Positions 10,896 to 22,700 of a stretch of DNA of 64,000 nt are shown here, piece after piece; positions within the stretch are counted from its first letter, which is position 1, and each line of letters begins with the position of its first letter. The position numbers and the translations under genes are program-made. Origin of the DNA: Isochrysis galbana (Eukaryota > Haptophyta > Isochrysidales > Isochrysidaceae); NCBI GenBank assembly GCA_018136815.1, contig CM030941.1:3661035-3725034 (forward strand). The letters run 5' to 3'. A model generated the notes under the pieces. It was given only the letters and a program-made list of their open reading frames with translations. It had not been told where the DNA came from and did no database searches.

Positions 10896-12632
10896 CTATG
10901 ATGATGAACGATCGCCACCATCCTCGGCTAGAGAAGCATCGCCGGCTGTGCGCCTGTTCGCTGCCGGCTGGTGGCGCGGGCCATTGCTCTCTCTGTCGTC
11001 GTCATAGGAAGAAGGCGTACCATCTTGACTCACCTTGTTCGCCAACGCCGTGCCCTTCGAAGCGGTCGCTGTCCTTCCTAGAGTGGCAAGCACACGATTG
11101 CCCATTTCTACGTCTGAACCACAGCTGGAAAGCATCGCCTGCCACACTATCTGTGCCCGTGGCGCTTGGGCTGCCTCGAAGAGTCCAAAGGCGGCCTCCA
11201 TCTTCCCCGCCATTCCTAAAGCACGAATAGCATCGGCTCTGCTCATGTCGGTAGGTTCAACACCCGTGGCAAGCAGCTGTTCCCACAGCCATGCTGCTAG
11301 CTCTCCTGCCTCAGTTCGATGCGAAAGCGTTTGCTTTTGACAACAGCATCTGAGGAGCTCTGCGCACGCCACTGCATCAAGGAGAGGGAGACCTTGAGCA
11401 CTGAGGGTGGCTTGTTGCGATTCCATCTCCATCACCCATTCCTTTGCTAGTTTTGCTGCACGCAGTCCTTGCCCAACGGGCTTCAGTGCCCAAACAAGAA
11501 GTGAGAACGAAGCCGAATCCGGGCGGACACCACGGCGTCGTGCAAGGAGATAGTGCGCGATTCCTCGTCGAGGCTCTCGAGCAGTAGCGCATGCGCGCAA
11601 CAGCGCGTTGAGTGTGTATGTGTCCGGAGGTATACCACCGCCACGCATCTGTTGTGCAAGAATCTCGGCGTTCACGAGCTCGCCGCACCGTGCAAAGGCG
11701 TCGATGAGCACATTGTATGCATGTGATGTGGGTCTTCCGCCCGAGTCAAGGAATGAGTTGAACATTTCGATGGCTGCGGGCAGCTGCCCTGCTGAGGTGA
11801 ATGAAGTGAGGAGCACGTTTAGGGTACGCTCATTGGGCTTCAGCCTTGCCGCACGCAGCTCATCCATCAATGCCGACGCCTCTACAGCGTGTCCCGCCCT
11901 GAGAAGCGTCTGGAGCATCACGTTGAAAAGCGGTAAGTCGGGAGTCCTACCCATCGCCCGCAGCCGTTTGCATAGCGCTGCGCCTGTCTTCTCATCACCA
12001 GCGGCCAAGAGTCCACTCAAGAGCATTGCGTGGGTCTGATGGTCCGCCTTGTCGCCCATCCTGTCCAAAAGGCGCATCGCACTCTCGCTGCGGCCGGCGC
12101 GTGCTAGAGCCGCCATTAGCGCAGCAGACTGACTCGGGTTCGATCTGCCACCCGCCGCATGGAGCGCATCTATCACCTCTACCGCCTCCTCGAGCCGGCC
12201 GTCTTTTCGTAGTGCAGCAGACAGCGCATCGCACACAGGCGCATGAGGCATGCATCCATGCGCACAGCACGCTATTGCCACGTCGCGTGCAGCGCTGTAG
12301 TCACCTGCAGCACGTAGCTCAGTCAAGAGTAGTGACGGGTCGAAGCGGCCAGCTGCACTCACAATGTAGTGCTCGACCAGCGTGGCGCGCTCAGAAGTGG
12401 TGGCGCACCCGAGGACAGCAGCTCTGCTCAGTGGAGGCAGCGTGCAAAGCGCGAGAGCCACTTGCGGCGCCCACAGCCACAGCAGCAAGGCGAAGGACAA
12501 TGGGTGGACCGTGATTGGCGGCGGCAAACGCTGTCTGCGCTTCTCGTCTGGCATGGGTTGGGGGGCAAGCAACGCCTCTTCCGTTAGCGCAGAGCAAGCA
12601 GCGCAGTGGCGTTGCTCTCGCTGGCTCCGCAT
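10896..12632 (-). CDS. Pentatricopeptide-repeat (PPR) protein, P class, probably organellar
   Basis: A single-exon frame of 578 residues from the ATG at 12632; an alternative ATG lies at 12554. About eight 35-residue PPR motifs cover roughly residues 130-400. Each opens with a (F/Y)NxLL-like helix and ends G-x-x-P, for example LFNVMLQTLLRAGHAVEA, TLNVLLTSFTSAGQLPAA, AYNVLIDAFARCGELVNA and TLNALLRACATAREPRRG. PPR tracts bind single-stranded RNA in plastids or mitochondria. If translation starts at 12554, a basic n-region precedes the hydrophobic core LSFALLLWLWAPQVALA, a signal-peptide-like leader that would suit targeting to a secondary plastid. That target is inference. No E, DYW or SMR domain is seen. 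The C-terminus is Ser/Asp/Arg-rich. Confidence 0.82.
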   Translation of the reverse strand: MRSQREQRHCAACSALTEEALLAPQPMPDEKRRQRLPPPITVHPLSFALLLWLWAPQVALALCTLPPLSRAAVLGCATTSERATLVEHYIVSAAGRFDPSLLLTELRAAGDYSAARDVAIACCAHGCMPHAPVCDALSAALRKDGRLEEAVEVIDALHAAGGRSNPSQSAALMAALARAGRSESAMRLLDRMGDKADHQTHAMLLSGLLAAGDEKTGAALCKRLRAMGRTPDLPLFNVMLQTLLRAGHAVEASALMDELRAARLKPNERTLNVLLTSFTSAGQLPAAIEMFNSFLDSGGRPTSHAYNVLIDAFARCGELVNAEILAQQMRGGGIPPDTYTLNALLRACATAREPRRGIAHYLLARRRGVRPDSASFSLLVWALKPVGQGLRAAKLAKEWVMEMESQQATLSAQGLPLLDAVACAELLRCCCQKQTLSHRTEAGELAAWLWEQLLATGVEPTDMSRADAIRALGMAGKMEAAFGLFEAAQAPRAQIVWQAMLSSCGSDVEMGNRVLATLGRTATASKGTALANKVSQDGTPSSYDDDRESNGPRHQPAANRRTAGDASLAEDGGDRSSS

Positions 12633-13088
12633 CACTCAACGGGGACAGGTGCGCGATGTCCGTGCCGTGCAAATACTATGAGGTGCGATGTGCGCGCTCA
12701 GGCTGGTCGACGAGGGCCGTGGACGCAGGTGGGCGAGAAGAAGGGACGAGAGGTCAGCCGCAAGCGCCGGACGGCGCACCGTCACCCCCGACCCCCAGTC
12801 GAGCCAAAGCAAATGTAAATGCAGGAGTTTCAGAGTTTTATTCACGGAGTGAAGTAGTAGGAATAGTGTTCTGATCTGTAGATTTGTAGAGCATCTTGCC
12901 AGTAACTACTACTACTACTATAATTAATAGTAGCAATAAACTATCTGAGCGTTAGCACCACCACTGCCACTAGTAGTATAATAATAAAATGACTGAACAT
13001 GAGTGCCGCTACTGCCTCTAGCCATGCACCAACACGCCAGGCCACGACGCACAAGACCGCATTAAGATTCAGATTAAGACCCAAGGCA
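12633..13088. other. Upstream flank of the PPR gene
   Basis: No second gene or clear promoter motif recognised. A TAC/TAT-rich patch lies at 12900-12985. Confidence 0.4.
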
Positions 13089-13096
13089 CACAACAC

Positions 13097-14709
<1,613 letters not shown>

Positions 14710-14717
14710 CACAACAC

Positions 14718-15312
14718 ACAACTAAGAATCTTACTAAGAACTAAGTAAGAAGTAAAAAGTAAGCATAAGCACATACACATACATGATACATGAATCATGC
14801 ATACCTCCCCCCTTTTCGGCCCCGGCTCCCGTTAAGAACTCCCCACAAGCCACACGTTCAATAATGGGTGAAAACCCAGTTCCAGTTAAGGCCTGTAACC
14901 AGATAACTGGTAACTGGGTATCGTGCTACTCACCTACCCACATCCGATTTCCACTACCCACTCCATATGGGTAGGGGGTGGGCCACTACTCAGCACTGGT
15001 TCCGAATAGTGAAAATCCACTATTCAGGATAATCACGCGGGTAACGGCGGCAAAGCCGCCGTACAGCAGTGCGCGCGCGCCGAAAGACAGGCTCGGGCGC
15101 TTTATCTTGGCCGCGCCCAGCGCAGCTGGCGGTGTCGTGCCCTTGCAGCGCTGAGGCCAGCGCGCTGCCAGCAGCTAGCAGCACACGCGGCCACGCAGAG
15201 TGGATGCGGTGGGCGCCGAGCCTGGTCCGCAGAATGAATCTCGCCGCCGGCCATCTGCCGGCAGCAGCAGCCCGGTGGCCGCATGCCCACAGCAACATCT
15301 TCTTTTGGATAC
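14718..15312. other. Gene-free stretch with an R4 fragment
   Basis: 14821-14880 (AAGAACTCCCCACAAGC, GGGTGAAAACCCA) is an inverted piece of repeat R4. The rest (AT-rich, then GC-rich from 15040) shows no supported gene. Confidence 0.45.
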
Positions 15313-15330
15313 ATGTTCACCTCCTTCCCG

Positions 15331-16204
15331 AACTAAGTTTATACTTAGTTCGCCCATGGGGGGGCACGAGCCCCCCTCTCTCTCCACTCCTCCCCTGCCA
15401 TGGGGGAGGAACCACTCACTCTCCTGGCACGCCTGATGGCCTGCCAGGAGCACACAGCCCTGCTAACCCATTCCTCTCCCCACAGGCCCGCCTGACTCGC
15501 CCGCCCTGGCCCGTCGTGGCCTGCCCATCCCTCTGACCAGCCCCTCCTCCCCCTGGGCCCCCCTGATCAGGACCCCCCAGCCAGCTCCAGTCGACTGGCA
15601 GGGGCTCGAGAGCCAGCGAGGGAGAGGCAGGAGGGGCCAGGGCCATGCCCCAGCCTCACCTGCCCCCTGAGCTGCGCTCCCTGGCCCCTGCCGGCCTCCT
15701 GGGGACCTGAAGAGGGGCCGCAGGCGCGCGCCATGGCCAGAGCCGCAGGGAAGAGAGGAGGAAAAGGGAAGAGGGAGGGGAGGGGGGAGCGGCAGCTCTC
15801 CCCTCCGGCAGAAACGTGTCTTCTCGCCCCGTTTGGGTAAGAGAAGACGGGGGCGCCAGAGCCAGGAGGGAAGGGCCGTGGCTTGCCGCGGCCACTCGCT
15901 TCGGCGAGGAGAGATTAGCGCTCCTGGGCCCCTATTCACGAGTGCCCCCCCCCCCCTGCGTTGCTTTTACCCGAAAGGGGCTTTCCCCCAGCGTGGACTC
16001 GAGGAGAGGACGTGCTGGGGTGCGCGGGGTCGGTGCGTGCACTGGGGGGAGGACAAATATCGAGAGGAGGGGAAAGTGCCCCCTCCCCCCGGTATCACTC
16101 GGACACCTGGCCCGTCAGGCATGGCGGGATTCCGGGACGGAAAGACGGAAAAGTTGTGTCCAATTAGCTAGTGGGGTTGGCTAGGATATAACATTAATTA
16201 TTTT
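15331..16204 (+). mobile_element. Non-autonomous retroelement RetroA, copy 1, with 18-bp target duplication
   Basis: Target duplication ATGTTCACCTCCTTCCCG at 15313-15330 and 16205-16222. The 5' end is the palindrome-like AACTAAGTTTATACTTAGTT followed by GCCCATGGGGGGGCACGAGC. The 3' end is AT-rich (GGATATAACATTAATTATTTT). No ORF with recognisable function. Long target duplications and an AT-rich tail suggest target-primed reverse transcription using another element's enzymes. The first 400 bp or so are shared with the RetroB copies; the 3' half is shared with the inverted copy at 28191-29066. Confidence 0.82.
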
Positions 16205-16222
16205 ATGTTCACCTCCTTCCCG

Positions 16223-17401
16223 CCTGCCGCCTCGCGTCGGCTCCCGCCTCTCAAAACGGACACCGCCGCAAAATAAGTAAAAAGAAAGGAGAATAGGGGG
16301 TGAAGGGGGGGGAAGCGATACCATGGGGGGGGGGGGGAATGGCTCCGCTTGCGGCTTGCGGCCGTATATGTAGGGGCACACACACACGCACACGACACGC
16401 GCGCGCGCGCACGCGCGCATACATACACACACACGTACACACACACGTACACACACACACAATATATATATATAATATTAATTTATATATATTATAGTAG
16501 TATATATAGTACGACTACCAGTAGTAGTATATGGGATATGGGTATCGGGATACTCAGAATACCCAGCTACCCAGGGGGCCACTATCTAACTAGATAGGGG
16601 TCGGTCACTATCACTATCTAACTAGATAGGGGTCGGTGAACTACCCACAATATCCGGTTAGTCCCAAATCCAAGTGGTTACAGGCCTTAGTTCCAGTTCG
16701 TCGCCAACATACAACGTAGGTAGAAGAGTTACCAGGGAAAAGCACGGGGGGGGGGGTCAGCGAACTTTTTGCAGTCGTCCCGTTGACGTTGAGAATGAGA
16801 GGCCCTGCTTGGGGCAGGCCAGTCCGATGCCTACCCGAGCGATCCTCCGCAGAATAAACGACGGCCCCCGGCGAACCTTTCGTTGAGAGGGCTCCTTCGG
16901 GCGAACATGCGCCGCTCCCCCCGCTCCTCGGCCTGTCGCCAGCCTCTCATTCCGCCCGTTTACTGTTACTGATATAAACGGGGCTCGGTTACAGTTATCG
17001 GTTATCGGTTATCGTGTTGAGCGTTGAATTCCCGGTTCGGGGACCGACGAATGCCGCCCTCCCTCACTCCACTCTCTTTTCGTTGTCTCTTGCGGCGCGC
17101 GCGCATGCGCGCGCCACGACCTGCTCTTAGAGCTCAGAAATCCTGAGGGGGCTCCCACCAGAGGCGAGAGCGAGAGGCCACAGGCTCTGCCAGAGGGCCA
17201 ACCAAGCAGCTCAGGGGTCTGGGTCAGGATTGTGAGTGCTCAGCTCATGCAAGGAGGCAGAGTCTGAGGGTGACCGACGGGCCCTCCCGAGGGGCCTCGA
17301 CTGCAACTGATCCAGGAGACCTGGGGCGGCGCCCTTGGCGGGGGACCCTGGGGGCGAGGGAGAAGCAAACGCGTAACGCGTCGACGCGCTGCATCGCACG
17401 C
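16223..17401. other. Gene-free stretch, microsatellite-rich
   Basis: (AC)n/(CG)n and (TA)n microsatellites at 16375-16500, a repeated TATCTAACTAGATAGGGGTCGGT unit split across 16585-16640, and unrecognised GC-rich DNA from 17090. No gene supported. Confidence 0.5.
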
Positions 17402-17421
17402 AACCAAGTATATACTTAGTT
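17402..17421 (-). repeat. Palindromic retroelement 5' end on a different body
   Basis: AACCAAGTATATACTTAGTT is a variant of the RetroA/B 5' terminus, in inverted orientation. The roughly 300 bp to its left (GC-rich, non-coding) do not resemble RetroA or RetroB by eye. This may be a third element type or a degraded copy. Confidence 0.45.
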
Positions 17422-17724
17422 GCACAAGTACTATTGGGTGAGAGTTATGCGTCGTGTGGCACAGTGATGACGATTTCTCGCAACGATTATTGTAGGGGCA
17501 AAGGATTGCTACGGCTACAGAAGATATGAAGATGATGATAAGCAGTCCAACGCACCGAGGCAAGGAGGACGGGATGGAGCTAGAAGATCAACACAAATCA
17601 CGACGCGCATATCTACAACGTGAGCTTCTTAGCTATTGGAGCTGTTAGGAACCTCGTCACATGCGGTGCTTTGAACGCTGAGCAGCTCGCACACGTTTAG
17701 CGTCTTAGGGTCTCTAGGCTACCA

Positions 17725-18432
17725 TCACACATGGATGCGCTGCTCGGATGCATAAAAGTCTCGGCTCAGCCGTTGCTCGAGGTTCCAGTCTCGACACCGC
17801 TCATCGTGACCCATACCGAAGCTAAGCTCTCCACTCTCCTCGTCATCCGAGTGGAACTCGTGTAGCGCCACGCTATCGGCAACACCAAAGTTGACGTCCA
17901 GGCGCGATGCGTCTGATCGCTGCCTGTGAAGAGTCCGAGCCACTGTCATCAGCCGCGCAATACGCAAGAGGACCCAACCAGCCATGACGACGAGGAGCGC
18001 CACTTCCAGGCTTTGCGCGACCTCGTCAATGTACAAGAGGAAGGAGAGGATGGAGAGCGCGCAGACCGCCGCGTCGAAAATGTTGCCGAAGTCTGACCAG
18101 AAGGCCGCTCGGAGTAGCACAATTCGGAGCGCTGTCTCGCACACCATCCCGAAGGTCAAATAGACCTCGACCACAAAAAATGCGCGCGAGTTGGGGTAGG
18201 AAATCCGACGCTCGTGCCCCGGAGTGGCCCATGGGTGCAGGATCCACACCACCTCGACAATGGAGGCGGCGAGCAGCGAGACGTAGAACAGGCTGATCGA
18301 GCGCGAGTAGAGCAGCCTCGACGCGACTGTCTGCAGGTACTCTTCCTGCGTCATATACTGGCCGAAGGAGGAGGAGGAGCCACTTATCCGCCAGGCTAAG
18401 AGTGTCTCCCCCTCCTTGTGCCCTCCGAGCAT
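17725..18432 (-). CDS. Four-helix voltage-sensor-like membrane protein (ion-transport S1-S4 type)
   Basis: 235 residues from the ATG at 18432. The frame is open further upstream but has no ATG there. Four hydrophobic segments are visible: about 45-63 (ISLFYVSLLAASIVEVVWIL), 85-107 (AFFVVEVYLTFGMVCETALR), 116-134 (FGNIFDAAVCALSILSFLLY) and 145-160 (ALLVVMAGWVLLRIARLM). The third has the N-x-F-D signature of S3. The fourth is followed by spaced arginines (LLRIARLMTVARTLHRQR) like an S4 sensor. No pore loop or S5/S6 follows; an acidic, Ser-rich tail ends the protein. It could be a stand-alone voltage sensor or the N-terminal exon of a larger channel. It lacks the RxWRxxRxxN motif of Hv1 proton channels. 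Function is not assigned beyond this. Confidence 0.6.
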   Translation of the reverse strand: MLGGHKEGETLLAWRISGSSSSFGQYMTQEEYLQTVASRLLYSRSISLFYVSLLAASIVEVVWILHPWATPGHERRISYPNSRAFFVVEVYLTFGMVCETALRIVLLRAAFWSDFGNIFDAAVCALSILSFLLYIDEVAQSLEVALLVVMAGWVLLRIARLMTVARTLHRQRSDASRLDVNFGVADSVALHEFHSDDEESGELSFGMGHDERCRDWNLEQRLSRDFYASEQRIHV

Positions 18433-19707
18433 GGCTACGAGCAGGACGAGCCCTCGGGCTGCCACCGTCCGTCGCGCCGCGCCGGCGGCGCCGAGGGGAC
18501 GGTGGAGCGACTCGCCCCGTCGCAATCGCCCCGCCGCGGCGCGCGTTAATTCAGAAATAAAGGGACAAAAAAGGGGAGAGAGAGTCTCTGGTTGAATTGT
18601 ATAGTAGACGGTCACCCGTAGATGCCTGCGTAAACGATCGAGTGCGAGTGTCGCCTCTAGATGGGGAAAACAACGAGGCACGAGATGACGAATCAAACTC
18701 AACCAGAAGCGTTCAATTATGATTGTCCTGCCACACTTATCTCCTACCCGACCCCTCGAGGAGGGAGTGAACCCTACACCCTACACCCTACACCTACACC
18801 TACACCTACACCTCTACACCTACACCTACACCCACACTTACACTCATAGACTCCTAGCTCCTAGATGGGAAATGGAAAATACGAATTTACCGTAGTTGGC
18901 CAGAGGCCAAATACATATATATTTGACTGTATTTGAAGCGCGTCCTGGGTTGTATTTGAAGGCAGAGAGGATATAGAGGATATAGAGGATAGAGGATAGA
19001 GATAGAGGTATAGAGCCCTAGCTAGTGTCTAGTGTCAATGTAAATGCGGGGTTTCACAGTAACGCCCCAATCACACTCACACCTCGCGAGGGATCTGGAC
19101 TCTTATTTCCACATTTCGCTCTCCCTAGCTCCCTAGAGTACCCTCTGATACCCATTTCTAGGCTGTGCGTGTGCCTGTAGGAGAAATAACATCATCCTAT
19201 TGTACTAGGCATCCTAGTCCACCAGGATAGAAGGTAGAGCCCCAGCAGCGCCCCAGCTAGTGTGAATTCTGTGAAAAGGGTGAACTATTTTTGGGAGAGC
19301 CCCCCCCTTTCTTCTTCTCGAACTCCCGCGCAGTTCCGCCGCCTGGTGGGCGCTGGCGCCATCGGCTCGCCTCCTCTCCCCTCCCCTTCCCCCCTCCCCC
19401 TCCCCCTCCCCCCTCCCCCACCCTTCCCACTGTCACCCTGCCGTCCACGAGCGCGATTCTCTCGTCAAGCGCATCGGCACCGCTCGCGGTGGAGCCGCTG
19501 CGTCTACACGCACCGCACATCTGGTATAGGCAGCAGCAGCGCAGCCGCGCTCCCACCCTACAGCTGAGCGCGTGCTCGCGCAGCCTGCCGCACGGCTCAG
19601 TTGAACGCCGATTGATCGACTCTCACAGGCTGGAGAGGGGGGTGAGGCCAACAGGCACGCCACCTCCCTCGCGACGAGACGCGCTCTTGCGCACTCGCTC
19701 CGGCTGG
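18433..19707. other. Intergenic repeats and leader region
   Basis: Contains a degenerate CCTACA array (18772-18842), a fragment of the AAATACAG MITE family (18860-18970), micro-duplicated DNA (about 18965-19050) and, at 19375-19440, a C/T-rich tract upstream of the next gene. The reading frame of the next gene is open back to 19291 but has no ATG before 19708. Confidence 0.5.
18860..18970. mobile_element. Fragment of the AAATACAG MITE family
   Basis: Begins CCTAGATGGGAAAT and contains GGCCAAATACATATATATTT and GAAGCGCGTCCTGGGTTGTA, which match the inverse of 2579-2722. No matching right end or target duplication was found. Confidence 0.5.
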
Positions 19708-22700
19708 ATGCGCCGGCCGCGGCCAGATGACGCGCTGGAGCACCTGCGCAGGCTCCGTGTGGCGGTCGACCACCACAACTACAAGCTGCTCCACTTGGGC
19801 TTCCGGCTGCTCCAGCTCAAGACAACTGCCGGAACGCGTCGTTATGACCCTATCCCCCTCCGTGTGTTGGATCTGGACGCCGCCAAGGGCATCGGACGTC
19901 TGGTCGCCGCAGAGGGCATCGGACCGCCTCAGCACAGATGTGAGGGGGCAGGCCCTGGGATTGTAAGCGGCGATGAAGCCAGTGTGTGTGCCTGTGCTCC
20001 TGCGCTCGACACGAGGCTCGCGCGAGAGGCGTCGCCGTGCCGCGCACTTGAGCATGGTATCGAGGGGTACCCTTCGAGAGCGCATGCAGATGCACCTCGA
20101 GATCTAGAGGTGTCGCAGGCAGCTCGTCCAGCCCACTCTTCCGACGAGGTTGGTGGGCGGCCAACGCATGATGCGATCAGGGATGCACCTACCCACCTGC
20201 GGAACGACAACACCAATGACTTCAGCCAGCCGGATGATGAGATGTGCCGAAGGCCCTCTGCCTTGCCTAATCGGATAGTTTCACCCTCGCATGTTGCGCC
20301 TAGGGAAACCCAGCTCAAGGCGCGTGTCACTGCATCCAGCGCACGTGCTGCCGTCGAAGCCCACCCTGGCTTGGCCGACCTCGCCACAGCCGCACTCTCA
20401 GGGCGCCTTACAGATGTTCCAGCAACTGCTGCAGCTGTGGCTGCCGCTGTTGCTGCAGTCAACGCCCTGTACACCGACACTGCGGAGCCTATGGGCGCAC
20501 AGCCTTCCGGGGTACCAGCGCGCTTGCAGGGGCCTTCTGCCCAGGATCTAGCGCAAGCAGCATCGTCGCTGACAGATGGAGTGCACAGCGGCGACGCTGC
20601 CAACGCACCAATGCTTGCGTCAGCGGATGCAATCAGTCGTGTCGCCTCGGCTGCTGCTGCAGCGCTTGTTGAGATCATTTCGAGGGCCGCCACTTCCCAG
20701 CAAGCAATGACTTCAGCGGTGGCTACCCCAACTTCGGATGTGCAAACGACGACAAGTGCACGAGCTCCGCCGCCAGAGGAGCAAAAGGCTGTCTTGCAAG
20801 CCGCGCAGCCCGCGCCATCCGCCGCAGCCTCACCGCGCCTACCACAAGCACACTGCTCCATTCCATCGTTGGAGATGGCTATGTTGACGGCCGCCGAAGA
20901 CGCGAGATGTACGGACGGCGGCACTGGCCTTGCTCTCTTTCCAAGCTCGAAACCAGGGGCAAATCAACAAGGCGAAGAGATCTCGTCAACGACATCCGAT
21001 CCGATCCTCGAGGATAGATCTCGCCGTCTCAGCTTAGAACCCACGCGCCTTGATCCCAACCACATGCTCGTCCAATTGGTCGACACGGGGTGTTGTACCT
21101 CGCCTCGCTCCGACCACCCAGCCCCGAATGAATGGCATCCATTGTACCACACTGATCAGGGACGTGCTAGACCCACACCTCCCGCTTGCGCGGCACCAAT
21201 GGACATGACTGCGTGCACGAAGGCTGCTCTATCAACGGGGAATCACCACGACGCTCAGCTTGTGGACAAAAGTTGCGCCACTTCTCCGTTAGCCATGGCG
21301 AGCAGGTCTACCGGAATCGGGCCTCCCGTAATGCAACACGGCAACGCTCCTGCCCTCACATCTGACCATCCAAGGCGCTCGCCGTCGAAATCGCCGCACG
21401 AATCTGAGAACTGCGCTGGTCAGCTGCTACGGCCTGGGCGGCCCCATCTCACATGCATCCGGGCGGCGGCCTCGCGTGTTGCTCGCCTCCGGGCCACTTG
21501 CGTGGATCCAGATAACTACGAGTCGTTAGATTACGATGCGTACAACAATAAGGACGCCTCTTTGTTGGCCGACAATGGCGCTCAATCTTTTGTTGGTTTG
21601 CTCGCCGCAGATCTCGATCTATGCGGCCGAGCTAGAACCTCAACGGAGGGCTGTGCAATGCGACTCACGACTGTCAACGTTTGGAACGCGGCCAACCGTC
21701 GAAAGGTGGCGCCGTGGCAACTATTGACGCGAGCACTCGCACAATGGCGTGCGCGCACATGGCGCGCATGGCGCGTTGAATTGCTCTACCTGAGCGCCCT
21801 CCGTCACCATCGTTTTGGTGCAGCTGCCGGAGCATGGCGCGTGTGGGTGCGACGTGCAGCCATTGTCGTGCCATGGCGCAGCGTGGCACAGCTTGCTTGT
21901 GCTCGCCGGCTGCTCAAGGCGCTCGCACTCCTGAGTCAAAACGCACGGCTGATAGGGTTGCTGCGGCGTGCTGTTCTGGCGCGACGGAAAAGCTCACTCT
22001 ATCGAGGGCTGCGTCTGTGGAGGCGGCTCAGGCCGGCTGGAAGGCAGGGGGTCGCCGGGCGGCCAGCGCTGTCTCTCGATGAGATCAGGCGTCGTATCCA
22101 TCAAGTTGTAAAAGCTCGGCGAGGCGCAGATGAAGTTCTCGGACGCTTTTCTCTGTCACCAGTTGCTTCTCGTGACCCGCAAGCTGCCGAACGCGATGCG
22201 TACCATGCCAGCCGTCGAGCACAACAAGTCCGTTCCATCGAGCGATCTGCACAACGAGTTGCGCAACAGCGAGCGCTTTTGCAAGCAAAGATCAAGAAAA
22301 CCGCAGCTGGCCGCCAGGACCACTTGCGTGTCGACGCAACGCCTCCGCGACGTTCTCAATTGAATGAGGAGAAGGTTGGCAAGGGCACGGAAACGCATGA
22401 GCTTCAGTATGCATTCGACGACAAGCCAAGGTCTGTGCCGGCATCGGTCGCTCGAGTCGCTGGGCACCAGGCTGCGGGAGATGCATTGCGCTCTTGGTCG
22501 CCGGGTGAATCCGGGCATTTAGGTCATCGGGAAGAGCCGGTGGTTGGCTCTAGCTCACCACCGGCACAAGCTGCATCGGAGGTCGCACCTACATTGTGGA
22601 TCGACACGCGTGCGCATCCTGCGTCCGCACTCTCAGTTTCGGTCGCCCCCTTTCGCCGAGATGCGGAACGCGTCGCAATCGCCCGGGGTGAGGAATGGAG

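Noticed and set aside
15331-16204. Read as a DNA transposon because of its palindromic end
   Set aside because: The other end is not an inverted match, target duplications are 13-18 bp and the tail is AT-rich, so retrotransposition fits better.
18433-18702. Upstream extension of the voltage-sensor-like protein
   Set aside because: Open frame but no ATG; Arg/Ala-rich composition typical of GC-rich non-coding DNA.
18772-18842. CCTACA-type array considered as a telomere repeat
   Set aside because: Unit is irregular, short and internal; it does not match the TTTAGGG or TTAGGG types.
19291-19707. N-terminal Pro-rich extension of the large repeat protein
   Set aside because: The open frame has no ATG before 19708 and runs through a C/T-rich leader-like tract.
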